Assembly: GCA_030027265.1 (NCBI GenBank)
Contig: JASENG010000002.1
Location: 186,001 to 250,000 of the forward strand
Direction of reading: 5' to 3'
DNA: 64,000 nt
Origin: Lysinibacillus fusiformis
Lineage (GTDB): Bacteria > Bacillota > Bacilli > Bacillales_A > Planococcaceae
How positions within the stretch are numbered: the first letter of the stretch is position 1; every line of letters starts with the position of its first letter. The notes beneath the pieces are model-generated. The model had not been told where the DNA came from. It saw only the letters and a program-made list of their open reading frames with translations, and did not search any database. Made by a program: the position numbers and the translations under genes. Shown one piece after another: positions 7,556-16,475 of the stretch.

Positions 7556-9748
7556 TTACTCGTCAAATTTCATCCCTTTTAGTAAATCGGCAAAGGCATT
7601 ATTAATTGGTTCCGCTTCTTTTTCCTGCTGCTTCATGTATTTTTGGACACTTCGCTTATCCACTTTGCCGCCGCCTTCTTTTTTACGTCGGGCTTCAAAG
7701 GCAGATAGTTTTTCCCGATAGCCGCATTTACAAACGAAAATTTGGCCTTCTCCTTCTCCGCGCAGCTCCAGCTTTTTCTTGCATTGCGGGCAGCGCGCAT
7801 TTGTGACACGAGAGACATTTTTGCGATGGCCGCATTCACGATCCTGGCATACAAGCATTTTTCCTTTTTTCCCGTTTACCTCAAGCATCGGTTTTCCGCA
7901 ATCTGGACAAGACTTTGTTGACACATTGTCATGCTTATATTTTTTATCGCTTCCTTTAATTTCCGAAACGATTTCTTTTGTATGTTCTTTCATTTCATTG
8001 ATAAACACTTCTTTTTTCAGCTTGCCTTTTGCAATCAGTTCAAGCTTTTGTTCCCATTCTGCCGTTGTGGCAGGAGAGCGCAATTCTTCAGGTACCAAGT
8101 CAAGCAGCTGGCGGCCTTTGGAAGTGATATAAATCTCTTTCCCGCCACGTTTTTCGATCAAGAAAGTATTAAATAGCTTCTCGATGATATCCGCACGTGT
8201 CGCAACTGTCCCTAGTCCACCCGTAGATTTTAATGTATCGGCAAGCTTCTTATCGCCAGTTTCCAAATACTTTGTTGGATTTTCCATGGCAGATAGCAAA
8301 GTTGCCTCCGTGAAACGTGCAGGTGGCTTTGTTTGACCTGAAGTCTGGGCGATTAGCTTTGTTTTTAGTACATCCCCTTTTTCTATACGAGGAAGAAGCT
8401 GCTCCTTCACATCATCGCTTGCGTCATCGTCATCAAAACGATTTTCATAAACTTCCTTCCAGCCTGCTTGAAGTACTGTCTTTCCTTTGGCAATAAACTT
8501 CTCACCAGCAATTTCAGCCTGTACAGTTAACTGCTCGTATTCATGCGCCGGGAATAGCACCGCTAAGAAACGTTTTACGGCCAAGTCATAGATTTTTCGT
8601 TCCTTGTCCGAGAAAGCCGAAAAGTTCACATACCCCTCTGTTGGAATGATGGCGTGATGATCACTTACTTTACTGTCATCTACAAATGCTTTTGTTGGCT
8701 TGATTGGCTTTGTTAACACTTTGTTTGTTAATGAACGGTATTCCCCGATTCCACATGCTTTTAGTCGCTCCGGTAATGTGCTCACGATATCTGAAGATAA
8801 ATATCTCGAATCCGTACGAGGGTAAGTTAACACTTTATGCTGCTCGTACAGCTTTTGCATAATATTTAACGTTTCTTTCGCAGAGTAGCCAAAGAATTTA
8901 TTGGCATCACGTTGCAGCTCCGTTAAATCATACAATGCAGGCGCAAAGGATTTCTTGGCTTTTCGATCAATCGAAACTACCTTTGCATCTTGATGACCAA
9001 GGGATTTTACGATTGAATCGATTTTTTCTTTGTTGAAGCTTCGGCTATTGCCGTTTGTATCCTGCCATGTTAGTTTAACTGTATCTGTTTGCGCTTCAAT
9101 TCCATAATAAGTTTGCGGTTTGAAATGCTTAATTTCATCTTCACGAGCTGCAATCATTGCTAAAGTCGGTGTTTGCACACGTCCGCAATTTAATTGTGCA
9201 TTGAATCGCGTTGTTAGTGCACGAGTCGCATTCAACCCGATATACCAATCAGCTTCGGAGCGTGCTACGGCAGCATGATACAAATTTTCATATTGCTTGC
9301 CTGGCTTTAAGTTTTGGAAGCCGTCCTTGATGGCTTTATCGGTTACAGAGGAAATCCATAAACGTTTGACAGACTTTTTCACCTTTGCCTTATCAATAAT
9401 CCAACGTGCCACTAATTCCCCTTCACGTCCCGCATCCGTTGCAATAATAATCTCATTGACATCCGCACGATTCAGCTGTGTTTTCACTGCATTAAATTGC
9501 TTGCCCGATTGTTTAATGACCGTTAGCTTTAAACGGTCAGGAAGCATAGGCAGGTCTTCTAAATTCCATGATTTATATTTCACATCATAGCTTTCTGGGT
9601 CAGCTAACGTCACTAAGTGTCCTAAAGCCCAAGTGACGATATATTGCGAGCCCTCTAAAAAGCCATTTCCTTTTTTGTCACACTTCAATACACGTGCAAT
9701 ATCACGTGCTACTGATGGTTTTTCAGCGATTACCAAGCTTTTTGCCAT
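7556..9748 (-). CDS. topB: DNA topoisomerase III
   Basis: Type IA topoisomerase, 730 aa, which passes single strands through a transient break and helps resolve recombination and replication intermediates. It starts with the TOPRIM domain (SLVIAEKPSVARDIARVL; DAGREGELVARWI near residue 105). The catalytic Tyr lies in KVLTYPRTDSRYLSSD near residue 310. C-terminal CPDCGKPML and CPQCKKKLELRG pairs at about residues 615-690 are zinc-ribbon-like, as in B. subtilis TopB. ATG start at 9748. The length fits TopB rather than TopA, and it stands alone with its own terminator. Confidence 0.95.
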   Translation of the reverse strand: MAKSLVIAEKPSVARDIARVLKCDKKGNGFLEGSQYIVTWALGHLVTLADPESYDVKYKSWNLEDLPMLPDRLKLTVIKQSGKQFNAVKTQLNRADVNEIIIATDAGREGELVARWIIDKAKVKKSVKRLWISSVTDKAIKDGFQNLKPGKQYENLYHAAVARSEADWYIGLNATRALTTRFNAQLNCGRVQTPTLAMIAAREDEIKHFKPQTYYGIEAQTDTVKLTWQDTNGNSRSFNKEKIDSIVKSLGHQDAKVVSIDRKAKKSFAPALYDLTELQRDANKFFGYSAKETLNIMQKLYEQHKVLTYPRTDSRYLSSDIVSTLPERLKACGIGEYRSLTNKVLTKPIKPTKAFVDDSKVSDHHAIIPTEGYVNFSAFSDKERKIYDLAVKRFLAVLFPAHEYEQLTVQAEIAGEKFIAKGKTVLQAGWKEVYENRFDDDDASDDVKEQLLPRIEKGDVLKTKLIAQTSGQTKPPARFTEATLLSAMENPTKYLETGDKKLADTLKSTGGLGTVATRADIIEKLFNTFLIEKRGGKEIYITSKGRQLLDLVPEELRSPATTAEWEQKLELIAKGKLKKEVFINEMKEHTKEIVSEIKGSDKKYKHDNVSTKSCPDCGKPMLEVNGKKGKMLVCQDRECGHRKNVSRVTNARCPQCKKKLELRGEGEGQIFVCKCGYREKLSAFEARRKKEGGGKVDKRSVQKYMKQQEKEAEPINNAFADLLKGMKFDE

Positions 9749-9999
9749 TACCTAAAACATCCTTTCCATAAATCCCTTTGTTAAATATAGCATATAGCGA
9801 ACGGTTCAGCATTTTATTGGGATGTGTAAACATCAGGGAGATAAACAAAGTTGTCATACTCACAATGGTCAAGAACCCACGATGTAGTTAACGAAACTTC
9901 TATGTAAATAATTGGTTTGCAAAATGAATTCAGACTTTTTTGTCGAAATGAGTATAGAAAAGAATTAATGTACATTTAAGCTAAGGGATGGGATTCATT

Positions 10000-10308
10000 T
10001 TGCCAAAAAGAAAAGGTCAATTACTTTTGTTATTATCAGTATTCCTCTTCGGTTTTCTTGGTGGGTGCAGCACAGGAATAGAAATAACATTAGATGAAGC
10101 TAAAATGATAGCCCTGGAAGATGCACCGAAATTTAAACCTTATAATGAAAACTTTGAAATTTGGAAAACAAAAGAAACGAATCGCGGATGGACGATCATG
10201 ATGAGTTCCAATGAGCCAATGCAGGAAGAACCCTCACCAAATATTTTGTATGAAGTTGGCAAAACCGGCAATATCTTGGAACGCGCGAACATGGCATTAG
10301 CAGAATGA
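10000..10308 (+). CDS. Small hypothetical lipoprotein
   Basis: Not recognised beyond being a lipoprotein of about 102 aa. A basic N-terminus (PKRKGQ), a hydrophobic core and the lipobox FLGGC indicate membrane anchoring outside the cell. The mature part is a small polar domain with DEAKMIALEDAPKF, reminiscent of short PepSY-like modules, but this is only a resemblance. An ATG at 9988 is in frame but lies inside the ribosome binding site AAGGGATGGG, so the TTG at 10000 is the better start. It converges on rsiV and shares a bidirectional terminator with it. Confidence 0.7.
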   Translation: MPKRKGQLLLLLSVFLFGFLGGCSTGIEITLDEAKMIALEDAPKFKPYNENFEIWKTKETNRGWTIMMSSNEPMQEEPSPNILYEVGKTGNILERANMALAE

Positions 10309-10318
10309 AAATTTTAAA

Positions 10319-10345
10319 CCCGAAATCCTGGAGTTGGATTTCGGG
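10319..10345. terminator. Bidirectional terminator
   Basis: Perfect 10-bp stem CCCGAAATCC (10319-10328) with 10336-10345, between the convergent lipoprotein gene and rsiV. The minus-strand side has the better T-rich tail. Confidence 0.65.
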
Positions 10346-10362
10346 CTGGGTTACCTGCTCAG

Positions 10363-11241
10363 TTATTTAATATATTCATTACTCACAAGAATACTTTGCA
10401 CCACTTCAGTCGGCACGATAAACTCTACTGTTCCCATGTAGCCTGGCGCAACTTCGTATTCATTAAATGAAATTACTAATTTATTCTCAGCATTTACGTA
10501 AAAATTTTGATTTTCTGCGATTGTTTTGAACCCATCGGCCATTGGTGCATCAGGTGTATCAATGAAATACATTTTAGAAGGGTCAGCCTTCATCTGTTCT
10601 TCCATTTGCTGAATTATATATTCACTGATTACCTCAACATAGCTAGTGTCTCCAAACAAGCTTGGCAGAGTAATTAATATTTCGTTTTGTTTGTCAATCG
10701 TATCGTATTGCAGAGTTGTCATTGAGGAGCCTGCTGTTTCTTCGATAATACGTCCTACAGACAATAATTGTTCTGTATCGGTTTTGATTTCATAGCCACT
10801 GCTTACACTTAAATGACCGCCTTCTCCAAATGCCTGTTGCTGCTCCATATCCGCCATAAACTTTTCGTATAGCTGCTGGCCTTCTTCTAAATATTTCGCA
10901 TTCAGCATCTGTTCCAAAGATTTATTTTCCAGTTCCTCGACTGCCGGGACTTTAATATTAGCTTGATAATTTCCTTCATCCACCTTGAATTCTTTAAACG
11001 TCAATACATTCACTACACTGCCGATTACCGGTACCTTCTCCAAGGATTGTGCAAATGCAGGACTTAAGTTGACACTTGTTGTGAGGATGACTGCAGCAGC
11101 AGCTACTCCAGCAATCCATTTCGTTTTCGTTCTTTTAGGCTTCCGTGATTTTTGCAGTGCCTTTTCGACCACCTGATCCAGCTCTGACGGAATCTGAATA
11201 TCCTTATATTGCTCTATTAATTTATCCATCTTGTTATCCAT
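10363..11241 (-). CDS. rsiV: Anti-sigma-V factor RsiV
   Basis: Single-pass membrane anti-sigma factor, 292 aa. The cytoplasmic N-terminus (IPSELDQVVEKAL) is the sigma-binding part, one membrane helix lies at about residues 42-62, and the outer part ends in a DUF3298 / RsiV C-terminal domain (YEVAPGYMGTVEFIVP near the end). In B. subtilis the RsiV ectodomain binds lysozyme, and its cleavage frees SigV. The start overlaps the 3' end of sigV by 8 bp, the normal arrangement for a sigma/anti-sigma pair. The oatA gene that follows in B. subtilis is absent here; a convergent lipoprotein gene follows instead. Confidence 0.85.
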   Translation of the reverse strand: MDNKMDKLIEQYKDIQIPSELDQVVEKALQKSRKPKRTKTKWIAGVAAAAVILTTSVNLSPAFAQSLEKVPVIGSVVNVLTFKEFKVDEGNYQANIKVPAVEELENKSLEQMLNAKYLEEGQQLYEKFMADMEQQQAFGEGGHLSVSSGYEIKTDTEQLLSVGRIIEETAGSSMTTLQYDTIDKQNEILITLPSLFGDTSYVEVISEYIIQQMEEQMKADPSKMYFIDTPDAPMADGFKTIAENQNFYVNAENKLVISFNEYEVAPGYMGTVEFIVPTEVVQSILVSNEYIK

Positions 11242-11746
11242 TTTGTTTTGCCTCCTCTAAATTCATGTCTTCCATTTGAAATCGCAATAATTTCAAGCCT
11301 TTATAGATCCTTGTTTTGATGGTGCTAATGTTCAGTTCCAGGATTTCTGCTACTTCCTCAATTTTTAAATCCTCAAAATATCTAAGCACAATGACACTTC
11401 GATAATCCGGCGATAATTCATTTAATGCCCGTTGCAAGTCAATATCTTCATAATGATCGTTAACCCCTTGAAGTTGAAGGGTTGTATCATCTACAACCGT
11501 TACTTTCTTTCTACGCCGCAGGAAATCCAATGATGTATTCACGATGATTTTATAAAACCAGCTCTTTATCGCTTTATCATCCATAAGGGTTTTTGATCGC
11601 ATTGCTTTTTGAATTGAATCTTGGACGATATCCAGTGCATCTTCTTTGTTTTGAACATAGCTATAGGCAAGCCGATAAAAGTTTTCTTTGTTTTCCATAA
11701 CATACTCTGCAATTTTTTGTTCCCACGCAGGTTCCCTTTTCAACAC
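11234..11746 (-). CDS. sigV: ECF RNA polymerase sigma factor SigV
   Basis: Extracytoplasmic-function sigma factor with region 2 (FYRLAYSYVQNKEDALDIVQ) and region 4 (DYRSVIVLRYFEDLKIEEVAEIL). It is close to B. subtilis SigV, which responds to lysozyme and cell-wall damage. The frame extends to an ATG at 11788, but AAGGAG sits about 9 nt before a GTG at 11746 (TTG at 11743), and the ECF promoter at 11793-11823 would start RNA near 11786, so the upstream ATG is unlikely. I therefore begin at 11746 (about 170 aa). The gene is translationally coupled to rsiV. Confidence 0.85.
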   Translation of the reverse strand: MLKREPAWEQKIAEYVMENKENFYRLAYSYVQNKEDALDIVQDSIQKAMRSKTLMDDKAIKSWFYKIIVNTSLDFLRRRKKVTVVDDTTLQLQGVNDHYEDIDLQRALNELSPDYRSVIVLRYFEDLKIEEVAEILELNISTIKTRIYKGLKLLRFQMEDMNLEEAKQNG

Positions 11747-11792
11747 CCAACAACTCTCCTTAACTCTGCTGTAATAGCACGTTTTCATTATA

Positions 11793-11823
11793 TAGACGCA
11801 TAAGCTATGGGAAAAAGTTTGAA
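11793..11823 (-). promoter_or_regulatory. ECF-type autoregulatory promoter of sigV
   Basis: Read on the minus strand: TTCAAAC (11823-11817) as -35 element and CGTCTA (11798-11793) as -10 element. The AAAC core and CGTC are typical of ECF sigma targets, and autoregulation is usual for this family. Confidence 0.5.
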
Positions 11824-11925
11824 CAACTTTAAATTAATTAATAATCTTGGCTAAGCGCCAAGCCTTTTAGCATCTAGCTTAGTTGCACTGATACGAAAAG
11901 ACAGCTTTATAGTTTTATATTCATA

Positions 11926-11972
11926 AAAAATGGCTGTTCAAAGTCCCTTTCAGACTTTGAACAGCCATTTTT
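11926..11972 (-). terminator. Terminator of the penicillin-binding protein gene
   Basis: Perfect 16-bp stem, 11930-11945 with 11953-11968, followed on the minus strand by a T-run. Four bases past the stop codon. Confidence 0.9.
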
Positions 11973-11975
11973 ATT

Positions 11976-13973
11976 TTACTGCGTTAACAATTCAAGATAC
12001 CGAATCACCGGCTTAATCAATTGTGTCGCTGTTTTTCCTGCTTCGCGATGATCCTCCACAATTGAAACAGCCAGGTAGCTCGAGTCATTTGCATCAAAAA
12101 CAGATACTAAGCTATTTTCGACTCCCCGCTCACCTTGTGCCTGTTTCAACTCTGCCGTTCCCGTCTTCGCCGCAATATTGCCCAAACCATTTAATTCATG
12201 GGCAGTTCCTTCAGTAGCAGTTACAACTTCTACTAACATCGGTTTAATGGTATCAATCGTTGATTTTGCAAATACTTCCTTTGTTTTCACTTCTGAATCA
12301 ACTAGAAGGTTTGGATACGTGAGTACACCATCATTTGCCAACACTGAATAATTCGTTGCCATTTGAATCGGCGACATTAATAACTGACCTTGGCCATAGG
12401 CTGAATCTGCCAATAAAATTTCAGAACCAAAGGACTCATTATTTGAAATCTGAGCGGGCTCCATGGTTAATGGCAAGCCATAGGACTCACCGAAAGTCAG
12501 CTTATTCAAGCCCTCCCTGAAAGTATCTTCGCCCATTTCCAAAGCTTCTTGCGCAAAGTATATATTATCTGATTTAACTAATGCCGTTTTTAAATCGACA
12601 CGGTCCGTTACGGATACACGGGAAATTTTATAATTCCCCCAAGATTCATCCTTTTGCCATTGTAAACCTGAAATATCATGTGTTTCATCAATAGTTGTCG
12701 CACCTGATTCAAGCCCGATGGAAGCAGTGATTGGCTTGAAGGTTGAACCTGGCGCATAACGAGTCGTTAACCGGCTTATAAATGGCTTGTCTTCATTATT
12801 ATTGTACGCATCATATTGGGCTTGCGATATCCCTACAACAAATTGGTTTGGATTGTAGGCGGGTTTACTCACAAGTGCAAGTAAATTTCCTGTTTTTGGT
12901 TCCATGACAACAGTCGACCCCGCAGCATTTTCGAGCGCATCAAATGCAGTCTGCTGTAGATTGGCATCAATAGTTGTTTTGATTGTTTGGCCATCTTGCT
13001 TTTCAATCTTTTGAATGGTTGCTCTTTTTTCACCATTTGCTGTTTCGATGTAGATTTCTCCGCCATTTTGACCGCGCAATTCTTTTTCGAACGCGAGCTC
13101 CAGCCCTGTCCGACCAATCACATCTCCTGCTTGGAGGGTGGGATCTTTTTCAATATCTTCTGCCGTTACTTCCCCTACATAACCAATTAGATGGGCTGCT
13201 GCTTCCCGTAATGGATAAGCACGCGTCCCAACTTGCTGGTATTGAACCCCCTCAATAATGGGAGTATCCGCGCCGTAAGGCAATGTTTTCAGGGGCACAA
13301 AATGTTCGTCCTGTACCCAGCTCTGCCCTAATTGACCTTCGATAAATTCAACCGTTATGTCCAGCTGCTCTGCTATATTTTCAATTTTAGCCGTCCTTGC
13401 TTGCCCTTCACCTAAACCTTTTGGGACAACTCCTGCTTGATAAGTTGTTGTATTCAGCGCCAACTCTGCACCATGCCGATCCAGGATTTCCCCTCTGCTT
13501 GCTTCATCCACTGTATAGCGAATTTTATCGTCCGGCAGCATTCCCGGGAATATTAATTCAGCAGTCCAATTTACTTTATAAGCATCTTCTGTTTCAATCA
13601 GCTTCGTTTTATAATGTATATCTGATATCGTTCCTAAAACCGTATCAAATGTAGCAGTGTATTCCAGAGTATCTTCTTCATTGATCTTATAATCGATCTT
13701 CATATTCGATACACCGATTCCACCGAATATAGCACTGTATTTTTCAGCGATAGATTCCTTGGTGTAGCCTGCTTTTTCAAGCGATTCCTTTGTCACAAGC
13801 CCTGGAATTTTTTCAAAAGACTGCTCCTTTATCGCCGTAATCCAGGCTAGCGCAGCGTTCTCTTTTCTTTCTTGTATTTTTGCCTCATTCCACTGTTGGT
13901 AGCCGTATACAGAACCGGCTGCAAGTAATAAAATCGCGATTGCTCCTACGATAAGAACCCATTTTTTCTTCAT
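11976..13973 (-). CDS. Class B penicillin-binding protein with MecA_N (NTF2-like) domain
   Basis: Peptidoglycan transpeptidase of the PBP3/PBP2a subgroup, about 665 aa. A membrane anchor lies at residues 5-25, followed by an NTF2-like MecA_N domain (about 30-145), a PBP dimer domain, and a transpeptidase domain with the three active-site motifs STFK (in PGSTFKPIT), SDN (KSDNIYF) and KTGT (AAKTGTAEL). B. subtilis PbpC has this layout. The start at 13973 is chosen because CAGGAGGT lies just upstream, while the in-frame ATG eight codons earlier has no site. Members of this subgroup include low-affinity, beta-lactam-tolerant enzymes; the sequence alone does not show whether this one is. Confidence 0.9.
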   Translation of the reverse strand: MKKKWVLIVGAIAILLLAAGSVYGYQQWNEAKIQERKENAALAWITAIKEQSFEKIPGLVTKESLEKAGYTKESIAEKYSAIFGGIGVSNMKIDYKINEEDTLEYTATFDTVLGTISDIHYKTKLIETEDAYKVNWTAELIFPGMLPDDKIRYTVDEASRGEILDRHGAELALNTTTYQAGVVPKGLGEGQARTAKIENIAEQLDITVEFIEGQLGQSWVQDEHFVPLKTLPYGADTPIIEGVQYQQVGTRAYPLREAAAHLIGYVGEVTAEDIEKDPTLQAGDVIGRTGLELAFEKELRGQNGGEIYIETANGEKRATIQKIEKQDGQTIKTTIDANLQQTAFDALENAAGSTVVMEPKTGNLLALVSKPAYNPNQFVVGISQAQYDAYNNNEDKPFISRLTTRYAPGSTFKPITASIGLESGATTIDETHDISGLQWQKDESWGNYKISRVSVTDRVDLKTALVKSDNIYFAQEALEMGEDTFREGLNKLTFGESYGLPLTMEPAQISNNESFGSEILLADSAYGQGQLLMSPIQMATNYSVLANDGVLTYPNLLVDSEVKTKEVFAKSTIDTIKPMLVEVVTATEGTAHELNGLGNIAAKTGTAELKQAQGERGVENSLVSVFDANDSSYLAVSIVEDHREAGKTATQLIKPVIRYLELLTQ

Positions 13974-14054
13974 AGTAACCTCCTGTATTCGCTCCATAAT
14001 TATGTAATGAAAAGTATAAATTCAGTTTAACATATACCCTATTATTTACAGTAA

Positions 14055-14097
14055 TAATAAAAAGGAATTGAGTTTCTATTAGATTGACTCAATTCCT
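14055..14097 (-). terminator. Terminator of the ger operon
   Basis: Stem AGGAATTGAGT (14063-14073) pairs with 14087-14097, with a T-rich tail on the minus strand. Confidence 0.75.
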
Positions 14098-14164
14098 GAA
14101 TTTAATAACTATCCGCTTCAAATAAAGTCAACTGCAAAACTAGTCTTGCCTTTTGACTCGAAAT

Positions 14165-15367
14165 TTATTTTGCTTTTAATCCAACACCTTCAATTTTCAC
14201 TTTAACTTTCACATCAACAGATAAATCCTTATAGATTTCTCTCCACTTTTCTTTGGTTTTTACCTCCTGATCCCAATAGCTCCGCATTCTGCTGCGTACA
14301 TATTCTCCAAGACCCAATATATCAGACTCTTTCTTCTGGGTTTCCTCTATGAGCTTTTCCATTTCTTTTTGGAATGCTTTTTCAGCGATTTCCTCAATAT
14401 TACTGATTGTTGCAGTGTTATTCAGATCGATACGATTATCATTCTTCCCTGTAATATTTCCTTTAACATCCACGCTTATTTCGAAATGAGGTTTTCCAGC
14501 TACTAAAGAAACCTTATAATCACTCTTTCGCTTCGTGGACTGAAACTGAACGGTTTGTTCATCGGATAGTTTGACTACTGCAGTTGAACCACCTGGATTA
14601 TGCCCGATTAACCCATTAAGAAAAGCAATCTGGTAAGGTTGCGTGTGACCCACCAGTTTATTTTGACGAAAATAGCCAACACCGCTGATTTGGATATTTT
14701 CTTTCGATTTAACCGTTAAATATGGTAAGTAGCCATCCTGTCCTTCATTCTCGAGAGCTATATAAAACATACCCACTCGAATCTTCGGAAGCTTGCCCAT
14801 TTTTATGGAGTTATCCAGCATATTCGACAGATAGAGTGCAGGTATTCTTTCTAGCTTTGGCGCAACTTTGAGAGTTTCATCCGCCCGCTCTCCATTCACT
14901 AATAACCAAGCATCTCTCCTAACTTCCGGATTTCTCTTCATAAAATCTATAATTTCGTCGATACCTCTAGTAGCTACTTCATCTGAGATTATAAATATTT
15001 TTAAATGTCCCAGGAAGATAGTTGATGAAAGCTGTTGTTGGAGATTATTCACTGCTTCTGCTAGAGTATGTCCAACAGCTTTTACTACCCACACGGAATC
15101 TTGCGGCCCGCTTTGTGAACCTCCTTGAGAAGGGCCAAGGGGAATTTGGCCAGGAACAGCAAGCTGGGCAGTGACTTCAATCATGCCGATTCCAGATGTG
15201 GGAATGTCAATCTCATCCGGATGGTTAATAGGATCTTCCTTCTCACCTTCTGCTATATCTACCGCAAGACCAAGAACCGTTGATCTTTCCTCGACCTCCA
15301 TTCTGTCCCAGCAACCGGACAATAGCAGGACACTCATGAGCAACAGCAAAGGTTTACATTGTTTCAT
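14165..15367 (-). CDS. Spore germination receptor subunit C (GerAC/GerKC family lipoprotein)
   Basis: Ger(x)C family lipoprotein, 400 aa, a subunit of a nutrient germinant receptor in the spore inner membrane. The signal sequence with lipobox LLLSGCWD gives a lipid-modified Cys, and the CWDRMEVEER start is characteristic. It carries the N-terminal and C-terminal Ger(x)C domains across its length. The start overlaps the end of the B gene by 14 bp. Third in an A-B-C operon. Which receptor (GerA, GerB or GerK type) cannot be told from sequence inspection, and the germinant is unknown. Confidence 0.92.
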   Translation of the reverse strand: MKQCKPLLLLMSVLLLSGCWDRMEVEERSTVLGLAVDIAEGEKEDPINHPDEIDIPTSGIGMIEVTAQLAVPGQIPLGPSQGGSQSGPQDSVWVVKAVGHTLAEAVNNLQQQLSSTIFLGHLKIFIISDEVATRGIDEIIDFMKRNPEVRRDAWLLVNGERADETLKVAPKLERIPALYLSNMLDNSIKMGKLPKIRVGMFYIALENEGQDGYLPYLTVKSKENIQISGVGYFRQNKLVGHTQPYQIAFLNGLIGHNPGGSTAVVKLSDEQTVQFQSTKRKSDYKVSLVAGKPHFEISVDVKGNITGKNDNRIDLNNTATISNIEEIAEKAFQKEMEKLIEETQKKESDILGLGEYVRSRMRSYWDQEVKTKEKWREIYKDLSVDVKVKVKIEGVGLKAK

Positions 15368-16475
15368 TCGCAGTACTCCCCTTTTTCTTTCTTATTAATG
15401 CTACTAAAAGAAGAAGTATTGGATAGAGCATTGTAATGAATAGCCCATACAAGCCAATTGTTCTTATGAAGTCATAAAGCTGGATAACATTTTTCGGATA
15501 AAGGGCCACCATGAAAACAATCGGCAGCATTATATACGATAAGACACGATGACTTCTCAGCTGGAAAAGCTGGCTTCCATTATAGATCACAATTAAATAA
15601 CCCGATAAGATGGTCGTAAAGGCGGATAGTATCCAAATAATTAAAAATAGAATATCCAGCCTTTCTAATAGCTCAAAAGGAAGCTGAATCATACGAGTCA
15701 ACACATACACTGGCCATATCGGATTCTTTGTTTCATTTATCCCAAAAACGCCCAATACTGCAAAAACAATAAGTATTAAAAGCAATGAAGATATACATAT
15801 CCCTAAAATACTTCCCCTGATTGCATGCTTTGTATTTTTTGTGTGTGGAATTAAAACTGTTAAAACAAACATTCCTATATGGGCAAATGGCAGTGCAGCG
15901 ATCATAATACTTCCTTTCATAAAATCAAAAACATTCGTTTGATTACCTATGAAAGGACGTATTAGTCTCATATCAATTTCAGGAATAGATAAAAGAACTA
16001 AAAATAATATCGGGATAGCTATAAATGGAAAATATAAAAATTGAATATAGGATATCGTTGTAATATCGTTTCTTGTTGTAATCGCTACGACAATTAACAT
16101 CGCCCCAACCAATACCGTCATCGGGGTATCAGGAAAAAGAAAAGAGCTTAGTATAAATGCAAACTCACGAGTAATGAACCCTACGATCAATATGAAAAAC
16201 AGAAAAATAAAAAATCCAAATAGATAAGCTAGCGGCCTGCCTATTATCGTTTTACTGGATTGAATAAGTGACTCATTTGGAAATCGTACTCCTAGCTTGG
16301 CTATAATTACCATGCTGCAAAACACAAGGAGAAGTCCTATAAAAGTAACCAATATCGCACCACTATTTACCAGTTCCACTGCAATACGAGGCAGCGCAAG
16401 AATGGCAACCCCAACCATACTATTGGTAATCATCATCATCGTCTGGGTGGCCGTAATTTGACGGGGTTCTCTCAT
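15354..16475 (-). CDS. Spore germination receptor subunit B (GerAB/GerKB family)
   Basis: GerAB-type integral membrane subunit, 373 aa with about ten hydrophobic helices, related to amino-acid/polyamine/organocation transporters. The early segment ITATQTMMMITNSMVGVAILALPR at residues 7-30 matches the family start. In known receptors the B subunit holds the germinant-binding pocket. It overlaps the A gene by 4 bp and the C gene by 14 bp, so all three are coupled. Confidence 0.92.
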   Translation of the reverse strand: MREPRQITATQTMMMITNSMVGVAILALPRIAVELVNSGAILVTFIGLLLVFCSMVIIAKLGVRFPNESLIQSSKTIIGRPLAYLFGFFIFLFFILIVGFITREFAFILSSFLFPDTPMTVLVGAMLIVVAITTRNDITTISYIQFLYFPFIAIPILFLVLLSIPEIDMRLIRPFIGNQTNVFDFMKGSIMIAALPFAHIGMFVLTVLIPHTKNTKHAIRGSILGICISSLLLILIVFAVLGVFGINETKNPIWPVYVLTRMIQLPFELLERLDILFLIIWILSAFTTILSGYLIVIYNGSQLFQLRSHRVLSYIMLPIVFMVALYPKNVIQLYDFIRTIGLYGLFITMLYPILLLLVALIRKKKGSTANETM

